Source: Scolanthus callimorphus
Taxonomy: Eukaryota; Cnidaria; Anthozoa; Actiniaria; Edwardsiidae
DNA length: 64,000 nt
Direction: 5' to 3'
Assembly: GCA_033964015.1 (NCBI GenBank)
Contig: CM066912.1
Coordinates: 24,339,605-24,403,604 of the forward strand
Shown: piece after piece, positions 27,001-37,728 of the stretch
How the letters are laid out: every line of letters starts with the position of its first letter
How positions within the stretch are numbered: position 1 is the stretch's first letter
The notes under the pieces: model-generated
Told to the model about the DNA's origin: nothing
Databases searched by the model: none
Seen by the model: only the letters and a program-made list of their open reading frames with translations
Program-made: the position numbers and the translations under genes

Positions 27001-30000
27001 TTCTAGGGGATTTTGTCTTGAAGAATGCACAGCACGCTTGCTCAGCGCTTCTGTATTTCAAGCCTTAAATCGAGAGGTGCTTAAATCGGCAGTTCTGGGA
27101 CGAGATTCCTTAATTCAAACGTTGTAAAAGGTCTTTAAACAAACGATCAAGTCAAACCATCATTGTTTTTAAAATGCCCGTTTATTCTGATTAATACCCA
27201 ACGTTGAAATAATTAAAAACGCGACATTGACATAATCGGCTAACGCTGTTTACATCTTGTTGCCACCCAGTTCAGATCATGTGATGATTTCTTTGGGTGG
27301 TTGCAATTGTTATATTTTCTCACTTAACTGAGCGCATGCGCAGAACTAACAAAAGTCTCCACGCAATCTGAATTGGACGGCAACAAGATGTAAACACCGT
27401 TAGCCGATTTGGTCTATAGGCAAAAACAAAAAATTATTCATCTCATACGACCGAGCGCATGCAATTATCTACCAAAAATAACAATGGTAACCTCTAAATA
27501 AACATCTAACATCTAAATCTCTAAATAAAATAAAAACAAAGTTTCAGATTTGATTTACGAAATTCAATCGAAAACATTGCTCTATATTCTCTAAATCAGC
27601 CGATGGAAATGGATGCTTTCTCCGATGTAAGCTAAATCGATGTTTTGAATTGGCGCAGCGCGAAATCATTTTTGCTATAAAAAGAATATGACTTCCAGCC
27701 CCAATTTTTCGAAATCCAGTTCCGTTCCGTTTCATGTTCAACTTTTCCTTACTTCCATTCCACTTTTTATATTTCCCGGTTTCATGTTTTGTTTGGGGAA
27801 CACCTTTCTTGGCGTCAGCCATATTGCGCGTTCCACGTTTTCCGGTTCCACGTTTTACTTGGTCAACACCTTTCTTAGCGTCAGCCTTTTTGTGCGTTCC
27901 ACGTTTCCCGGTTCCACGTTTTGCTTGGTCAACACCTTTCTTAGCGTCAGCCTTTTTGTGCGTTCCACGTTTTCCGATTCCACGTTTTGCTTGGTCAACA
28001 CCTTTCTTAGCGTCAGCCTTTTTGTGCGTTCCACGTTTTCCGGTTCCACGTTTTGCTTGGTCAACACCTTTCTTGGCGTCAGCCTTTTTGTGCGTTCCAC
28101 GTTTTCCGGTTCCACGTTTTGCTTGGTCAACACCTTTCTTAGCGTCAGCCTTTTTGTGCGTTCCACGTTTTCCGGTTCCACGTTTTGCTTTGTCAACACC
28201 TTTCTTAGCGTCAGCCTTTTTGTGCGTTCCACGTTTTCCGGTTCCACGTTTTGCTTGGTCAACACCTTTCTTAGCGTCAGCCTTTTTGTGCGTTCCACGT
28301 TTTCCGGTTCCACGTTTTGCTTGGTCAACACCTTTCTTAGCGTCAGCCTTTTTGTGCGTTCCACGTTTCCCGGTTCCACGTTTTGCTTGAGCAGCACCCT
28401 TCGCAATCTTCTCAAGAAGTGCCTTCTTGAGGAACTCCTTATTAAAGAGAGCTTTATGGATTCCTCGTTTTCCATTCTTCAGTGTTCCAGTTCCTCGTTT
28501 TGCTTGACCAGCGACACTTGCTTCTGAGTCGTCTTCTTCTGACTTAGGGATCGATTTGAGGGACCTCATGCGCCGTGGTAGAGTTGATTTTGACAACAGG
28601 GGGATCCGGGAACACCCTCTCTGGTTCGGTTTCATTATGAACAGGGAAATCCGTATCTTCAACTAGAGAAGAAAAGATTGAAAGAGAGAGGAATGTTTGT
28701 TATAACCATAGACTTGGGTGAATACTATTTACGCGCCATTGATGCCTATTCAGCGGTAGAATAGAGAATTCGAAACTGAACTATTGTCGGTGTCTACTCG
28801 TTTGTGCAATGGTTACGTGCATGGGCTAGCGCAACATGTTAAAACATAGTGTGCACCCTCCGCTTATTAACTAAAAATAGCAGTATCATTCCAACCAAGG
28901 AACCGTCTAGCTGGCCGAGTGGTGCGTGAAGGTCTTACTTATCTAAATTGGTCGTCATGAAAGTTTGTGGTATCTCCAAGGAACCCTTCCCGCTCTGCCC
29001 AGAAGTGCAAAAACCAAACTACTTGCTCTTCCAGCCTTCTAGCCAACTCAAGATTATACGAAGGCTTTGCCAAACCAGTTACCAAACCAGTTACCAAACC
29101 AGTTACCAAACCAATGCTCTATCGACTGAGCTAGAGAGAACTCTGTGGTGGGCTTCCTCCCCACTCAGAAGTGCATGATTGACGGCTCTACTAATGTATT
29201 TACTCCTCATGAAAGTTGGTGGTATCTCAAAGAAACCCTTCCCGCTCTGATCAGAAGTGCATTATGGATGGCCCTACTAATGTACTTACGCCTGGTATGT
29301 CCAAGGAACCTTTCCCGCCCGCTTTGTCCAGAAGTTTGATGGATGGCCCTACAAATGTACTTACTCCTCATGAAAGTTGGTGGTATCTCAAAGAAACCCC
29401 CGCTCTGCTCAGAAGTGCATCATGGATGGCCCTACTAATGTACTTACGCCTCATAAACGTTTGTGGTATGTTCAAGGAACCCTTCCCGCCCGCTTTGTCC
29501 AGAAGTTTGATGGATGGCCCTACTAATGTACTTACTCCTCATGAAAGTTGGTGGTATCTCAAAGAAACCCTTGCCGCTCTGCTCAGAAGTGCATCATTGA
29601 TGCCCCTACTAATGTACTTACGCCTCATAAACGTTTGTGGTATGTTCAAGGAACCCTTCCCGCCCGCTTTGTCCAGAAGTTTGATGGATGGCCCTACTAA
29701 TGTACTTACTCCTCATGAAAGTTGGTGGTATCTCAAAGAAACCCCCGCTCTGCTCAGAAGTGCATCATGGATGGCCCTACTAATGTACTTACGCCTCATA
29801 AACGTTTGTGGTATGTTCAAGGAACCCTTCCCGCCCGCTTTGTCCAGAAGTTTGATGGATGGCCCTACTAATGTACTTACTCCTCATGAAAGTTGGTGGT
29901 ATCTCAAAGAAACCCTTGCCGCTCTGCTCAGAAGTGCATCATTGATGCCCCTACTAATGTACTTACGCCTCATAAACGTTTGTGGTATGTTCAAGGAACC

Positions 30001-33000
30001 CTTCCCGCCCGCTTTGTCCAGAAGTTTGATGGATGGCCCTACTAATGTACTTACTCCTCATGAGAGTTGGTGGTATCTCAAAGAAACCCTTCCCGCTCTG
30101 CTCAGAAGTGCATCATGGATGGCCCTACTAATGTACTTACGCCTCATAAACGTTTGTGGTATGTCCAAGGAACCCTTCCCGCCCGTTTTGTCCAGACGTT
30201 TGATGGATGGCCCTACTAACGTACTTACTCCTCATGAGAGTTTGTGGTATCTCAAAGAACCCTTCCCGCTCTGCCCAGAAGTGCATGATGGATGGCCCTA
30301 CTAACGTACTTACTATTCATGAAAGTTTGTCATGAAAGAATGGCCCTACTAAAGTACTTACTCCTCATGATAGTTACCGACATCTGTGAAAGAAAAATCA
30401 AAGAGACACTAAGGTCAGCTCGTGGCTGCATGCGACCTACTGTACAGTGGCATTTGTACGGGCGTGTCAAATTCTACATTGTTGAACTTCGCGAGCTTAC
30501 TTACATAAGGTCATCTTTTCAAATCCAGTGGTGGAATGAACAATACTAGAATGGGGTGTCTAGTAAAAAGGTTATACCTTCATTCCAGTGGATGGGGGGA
30601 GGGGGTCTATATCTAGTCAAGACAACGTGATGGTTATCAACCCCCTGAATCTGCAAAGGAAATTGAATTTCTGTGGCGAAAATGGAAAGGGACTACTAAC
30701 AAAAAAGGTATGGCTAGCATACCACCCCCCTCTCCCCTTCAATTCTCCCATGAAATTGAATAATGAGATGCTAACCGAAGTTCCCATGCCGCCGGTTTCA
30801 GGGGGGGATAGCTAATCGTTACTCCAAGTTCGTTCATTGTCCACGAGCTAGTTGTTGTGTGTGTCACTGTACGCGTACTAGAAACCTGCCAAGCATAACA
30901 ACAATACCATTATTAATAAGTCATGATGTATGAACATTTCGATGTCTGAGAACTCAAGAAAGTCACGATCCTTTGTTCTGTACTCGGTTTCTGATTGGCT
31001 AACTTCTTACAAAATGGCCCGGTTGACGTAGTCGCACAGTAATCTTGTTGAAGCTAAGGCTCCATATCTGTGACGGGACCATCATTCTGCACGCCGCTAG
31101 CTTGGTACTTTTTTTTTACACGTGATTAACTTTATTGAAAGCACCATATCAAGCGTGGAGTTTAGTGGGTTGATAAACTAGATGAAGCCGAGGTTTTTGA
31201 CCGACTTCGAGGTGTTTGGAAAATTCTGATGAAGAACGCTGACGAGGGTTTGATAAAGCCTGTTCTCAAACGATTAAAATCTCGAGAAAAAAAAAGAAGG
31301 AAATTTAGCGGATCCTAAACAAGGAACAATATGAGTTTAATGAAGATCTTACTTCTTACCACACAGTCTCCCCGATCATATACGAAATGCTACTAAGTTT
31401 CTTCACGCTAATCTTTTTTTTGTAACACAACCCCTCAAAGGGGCTGTTTCACGGTTGTTTCAATAAAATTTTATAAAATAAGACCAGTGATCTACATAAA
31501 CATCTAAGAATACATGATACTATTATTTAGATGGAACTGAATCTTGCATTATATAGGCATCATTTTACGTAAGTTTATAGCTTTCGCTATCAAATTCCCA
31601 AGTTTGAAAACAGTTCAGCCTGAACAGAAATCAAAAATGCCATTTCGTAATCCAATTCCATCCACTGGATAACACACGAAAATACTCCAAGGTTGCTTAA
31701 CAAACCTACATGATTATGTTGATCATTTCGTTTGAATTTGACTACATATAAGCAACCTAGGTGTGCCACAAAATTGCGACACTGCTCCTTTAAAACTCGT
31801 TTTTCCTGTTTCCCTGCCATGTAGGTCCTCCGTGTCGTTGTTTCGCACGCCGACGTGTTTATCAGTATTCTCCAGGATCGGCAACACGTGCATAGTCCCG
31901 CCTCTTTACAAGAACTCGCTCTTGTCACCGGGATAATATGTAATGCAGGACTCACAGAAACAAGGTTGGTATTTCTAAAGCCGGATTCACACTTCTCGAA
32001 AACCCGTTTTGTGATTTTGGTAGCGATTTCTGTGACAGCTGACGACAACACTGCGCGGCTTGAACGGTAGACGATTTCCTTGCAGTATTTGTTTGATGTG
32101 GTTGGCAATTTGAAGTTGGCATTATGAAGAAAATCAAACCCACTTTTTAATACCTGGTTCTCACTTTTCCAAAGCCTTTTCGTTCACACGGTTGTTTTTG
32201 GAAGCGATTTCTATGGTGGTCAGTGACGTCAATTTGCGCGGCGTGAAAGGCAGTCGATTTCAATTCAGTATTTTTTTATAAGATTGGCAATTTGAAGAAA
32301 ATAAACCCACTTTTTTAAGCCTGTTTCACACTTATCTACATCCCATTCACACACTGTGATTTTGGTGGTGATTTCTGTGGCAGTTGACGACAACACTGCG
32401 CGGCTTGAACGGCAGGCGATTTTCTTGCAGTGTTTGGTGATGTGGTTGACAATTTGAAGAACATAAAAACCCACTTTTTAATTCCTGGTTCACACTTTTC
32501 CAAAGCCGTTCACACGTTTGATTTTGGAAGTGATTCCTGGTGGTCGGCGACGTCAATTTGCGCGCCGCGAACGGCAGTCGATTTCATTGTAGTATTTGTT
32601 GATGTGGTTGGCAGTTTGAAGAAATTTTTAATGCCCGGTTCACTTTATGATATTAGAAGTCACAACATTTTCACAGTATTTACTATACTTGGTGTTTATT
32701 CAGCGTTCTTGAAGAGGAAACCATTCTCGAAGACGAGGTCGAAGTGCGCGCACCACTCGCCAGGATACAGCGACTTATGCTGGCTTTGCTGCCAAAGTAC
32801 TGCTCGAGTACTAGCTGGGGAAAGGTAGGTTTGCACTTGCGCCAGGAGTCCATGAGTACGAGCTTTCATCTCTCATACTTGGCTATGGAGGCAGCATTTT
32901 GACAGGCCTGGCTATTGCACGTCTCCTGTCGACAGCCACTGACGCATGCGTATCAAAAAATGTTATGCCTTGAAGTAAGTTGTAGAGAGCGTCGGAGGCG

Positions 33001-36000
33001 TAATTTGAAAAGAGACTAGCAAACAAATGTTGGTGTTATTTTGCCAGATACGTTTTCTAAAGCGAGACATCGGCGCGTCACCTCGTAAAGCCTAGTTTCC
33101 ATATAGTCTTTTCTGTCGTATCAGTCGACCGTGAAACAATAGAAAATTCCAATTTCCATTGTTTCACGGTCGACTGATACGATATTTTGTTTCCATTGTT
33201 TTGGCTGAGGTGCATCAGTGCAATTGGGTGAATGGTCTACCCTTGGAATGTTAGTATAAGACAACACTGTGTCCAGACGCGTGCACAGCGCGCGCTTTAG
33301 TAATAGCGGAGCGGAGCGGAGCCCCATAGCTACATGCAGGAGGAAGGGAAACATCGACCATGATTTAAGGTTATAAGTAGGCACAGTGCGAAAGTGCGGG
33401 GTATTTTGCGTTTTTGTCAATTATGTCCCTTCATTTCAGATAATCAAGGCGGTCTCCTCCCAGAATCCCTCACTCTACGGACAGGAACCAGCCAACAGCA
33501 AGCTTAGTCTTATTGCCATGGAAACAGCTGTCAAGCTTCATCAGATTTGCTCTAATATCATCGCCTACTGCAGAACTATCGTCAGTTCCACCGGTAGGCG
33601 AATCAGCCGCTATTTATACGCCGAATCAGTTGTTTTGAAAGCATCCAAGGGTGCTTTCATCATAAAAGTGTTCGGCAAGTTAAAGGTATCCTGTCACGAT
33701 ACGCGCATGCTTAAGGAGCGATCACTCTGATTCATCAGCAAAACTAATTAGACCATCCTATCAGATAACTATTTAAGAATATGTAAAGTTTAAAAGAATG
33801 GTCCGATAGATCGAGAAATAGCGAGATTATAAAAGATTGTTTTCGAGGTTTTTAGCCTTCGATGTCCATCGTTACGGACGATACTTCTTTGTTTTGAGAT
33901 GCGCAGAACAGCTGCGCAGTTGCGTGACAGTCTCCCTTATAAACGTTTTTTCGTAAGAGTATTTTTCCCAGAGAGGTTGTGTACTATGAACGTTTTCTGA
34001 ATTTGCGTTCAGAATTTGCCAGGAATGTTCATTCCATAATGCGTCCATCAACTCACTAAAATACAAAGGTACTACCCAGCAGCGTTTCGCCTGTGCCCTC
34101 CGTATAAATATCTCCCATGTCTTATAGAACTAGAATATACAGAAGAACACTATAGTGTACCATATATGAAGGTTTTAAGCAACTTTGTCTAGTGCGACCG
34201 CTGCCTTTAGTCGCCAGATGGGAACTTGACACTGGCTTTGCTAGCGATATTGAATGTGAAATGTTTTTTAAAAGAAATCAGTAGACCTGTAGCTTTTCCT
34301 TCTCTTGTGCAGGTTCGTCATATCACGTGGTGTTTGGACCAGGTATGACTGATGTAGTGACAAGGGAATCTAGCAGACTACGGAGAGACAGTGAGTAATG
34401 AAGTTATCTTAAGCATAGTCCAGTATTGAATTCAGCACATTGTTACATTTCGCAGTTTTTATACTGTATATAATAAGCGATTTTAACGTCATCAAAATCT
34501 ATTGGCCTGTTTTATTCGCCGTTCATGTTTGGGAACAAGAACTGACTCGTTTTAAAGGAGTAAAAGTGGCAACAGCGATTTGGCCTCATTTCCAGACTCG
34601 TATCCTTATAAATGACTCGTTTATTCTTCATGAGGTTTTCGCACACCTGCTGTCCAGTCGCATCGCCCTCCTAGTCTAGGTGTTCTAGTGAACGTGATCA
34701 AGGGCTGTGCGGATGAGATGGGGCGAACAGTCGAGATGCACAAACAAACGAGCATGAAACTAGAAAACATGGGCGAGTTGACCGGCGAGGAACTCAGGGA
34801 GGTGAGAACTGGAAAACTTTATGAATGCTATGTAAATAATATTTGAATACTTTACGAATACTTTGTAAATACTTTACGAATACTTTGTGGATACTTTACG
34901 AATACTTTGTGAATACTTTACGAATACTTTGTAAATACTATATGAATACTTTACGAATACTTTGTGAATACTATATGAATACTTTACGAATACTTTGTGA
35001 AACGTTGTGAACACTTTGTTGACACGAGGCTAGAGGACCGTTTTTCGACTATATTTTAGGAAGCACGCTTGGCTCGGTCCTACGGCGCCAGGTCTCTCAC
35101 CTTTATTTCACCGCTCGAGGAAATTTGATTTCTGTTCGAGTCTTGATCGAGACGGGTTCATATTGTTAGTTGAACTTGGTTCTACCTACGCTTCTACCCT
35201 GTAAAGTGAACGCTAAAGAACTCGTAAGAGTAAGACTAGGGGATTGCCTTCCGGTACAATGGCCTGGCTCTCGGAGGCATACTGTTCTCAGGCCCGTAGC
35301 TCGCATTCTTGGAGGGGGGTTCGTTGTCCTCAGGTTTTTCATAAAACAACCTGTATAAATCAAATTTAAAGCATTTTGTCGTGTTTCCTACCTGTTTTGT
35401 GACTAAAAACCTTAACCCCTCGAAACCCCCTCTTACGGTTCTGGTTATATACAACAGCCCTCTTGATTGTAATCTGCGCGACACATATTTTTTTCCTTAC
35501 TTCAGCTGAGTTTGCTCCAGACAGCACTTGCTCCCAACGAAAAGTTATCCACGCAACAGAGACAACAGTTGGCGCACAAGTGTCTGACGCAGATTGTCAA
35601 CTTCAAGAAACAGGAGATCGAGACGCACTTATGTATCCTTAAAAATAAATAACAAATAAATAGGAGTGGACTGGCCTGTCGGGCGCCGAGTACTCCGCAT
35701 TAGCACTCGATAGGCACTCTTGGCATGTGTGTGGCCCCTAGGATCGCCGACCCTCAACCACGAGGAAGGCAATAAGCGAGCAATATATAGATTTAGGCAG
35801 TGCCTAAAAGCGGAGCTCAGAAACATACGTAAATAGGGTAGCCGCCCTGACGAAGGATTGACAGTAAAATCCGAAACGTTTGCAGCTCTCGGCTCCTGTT
35901 TTGTCTGCTTTTTACCCTATTTACGACAGATCTACCTTAACGTTTTGCAGACATTATCGAGAACTCATTGTTCATCTTGTGGCGCCATCTTGATTTTTAC

Positions 36001-37687
36001 TACTTACACTGCATACCAAATGACGAGCAGCACAGTATACTACACTCTGGGCACGCTACCGAAAGGATGAGGCGGTTACAAGGTAATCCAATAATAAAGG
36101 GGCACTCGCACGCTTGCCTGACAAGCAAATAATTCAAATCGCAATCCAATTCCATCATCTTGATAATAGATAAAAACACTATAGATTTGTATTGATTTAA
36201 CAGTTAAAAGGTCATTTAACAAACCTGGACTGTTATTTTGGCTATTGCCGTCAAATGTATTTTGGTGATTAGAATTAGACATTTTTTGGCAGATTGTACT
36301 AAAATGAATGGTCTAGAGCGGATTTCGTATGACCGTGCGCGGCACGGAATCTGGCCTGCTGTGTAGATACGGAAACTCGCCTTATCCACCTCACGGCAAG
36401 ACAAATCACGGACAGCCAATCAGATTGCATTGTGCGTTATCGCGGCACTGCACGGCAAATCAAGGACGGCCCAATCAAATTGAATGGTCGCGGCAGAAAA
36501 TTGCGGTACTTAGAACGAGAGCCAATGAAATCGCGTAGTCACACGAATTCCGCTCCATGCTTAGCGTGAGTATACACTTCAGAACAGGCTACACCCTAAT
36601 GTGACGCACTGCATATCCACCATCCCCCATTCGGAGGATAAGGGGCGCGTTGGAACCACATTTCGACACCTAAAACATACCACCCTCACTCTCCCCAACG
36701 AGCATGATACCGTCTTATTTTATGTATCTACCATTGATATGGGAGCACCCCCATGTCCCATGTATTTCAACTGTAAACGTCCCATGCTTGCGTTCCACGA
36801 GGGATCAAAAACGCATGATTCGTTTCAGTAATGTAGTTGTTCTGTTTTGCTAGAATATTCAAATAGCGACCAGTCTCTTGTGTTACGCGATAAGCAAAGC
36901 ACGCCTGGTGGAGATGGAGTTACTCGAGAAGAAATTGAGACGGTAGGGAAAAGAAAACTTTAAATTCCTGGATTATGTTTGTTTGCAATAAAACGCAAAG
37001 ACATTGGTCCGGTAGAAAACAAGAAACTTATCGAAACTCGCCGACTGTTCAGCTTCTCCCACTAATAGTATCTTAGAATCTCTCATCAAGAACGTTTCCA
37101 GAATCTTTCAACAAAAATGTTCAAAGAATCTTTGATCAGACTATTGGTGTGAGGTACGCGGGCAAGATGTGTGTTTGTACACGGTACACTGTCCAAGCGG
37201 TCCGGAGTTTGATCTTGTGGTATTCCGTGTAATCTTTTTCTTTTTCTTCGAGTTCCTTGTTTTTTGCTTAGAATTCCCTAACAGGGCCGCTAATGGAGCA
37301 ACGGTAAGTGTGCAAACGGTAGCCCGTGAAAAGGGAAGGAACTCATTTTAGTAAAAACCGGAATGAGAAAATAGGGAAATACACAGGAAATTCTATCTAT
37401 AGTCAGTTAATGAAACAGACTTCAGATTTCCCTCGCAGTCTATGTTCTACAAGCACAAATCAATGAAAAGTTCGACCGAATTCTGAAAATTGTTGACCTT
37501 CCCTTTCAGCTAAAGCAGGAAGCTGCTAATTGTCTGACAGACATCTTGTTAAAAAGGCTAGGTGATTTAGAACAGGTAAGTGGATTTGTTATCGTTTGTT
37601 CATGGTTCACGGTAATTGTGTTCCTTCGTTTGCTTCGTTCATTTTTTGCTTCCATACATTTTTACGATTGCGCGAGACCATGGGCGG

Positions 37688-37728
<41 letters not shown>

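Noticed and set aside
27688..28527. 279- and 218-codon plus-strand frames over the 66-bp repeat
   Set aside because: Same tandem-repeat effect. The translations (FVRSTFSGSTF and PRFPVPRF types) lose any protein-like character outside the repeat, unlike the minus-strand frame.
29106..29140. Functional tRNA gene
   Set aside because: Only the A-box half is present; an 11-bp tandem repeat replaces the rest.
29216..30304. 362-codon open frame on the plus strand
   Set aside because: It lies wholly in the 87/174-bp satellite. The period is a multiple of three, so a stop-free frame repeats automatically; flanking unique sequence does not continue the frame.
37169..37351. Possible extra NUP205 exon after a TTTTGCTTAG acceptor near 37270
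   Set aside because: Exon 32 joins exon 33 in phase and aligns without gap to other Nup205 proteins, so no exon is needed between them.
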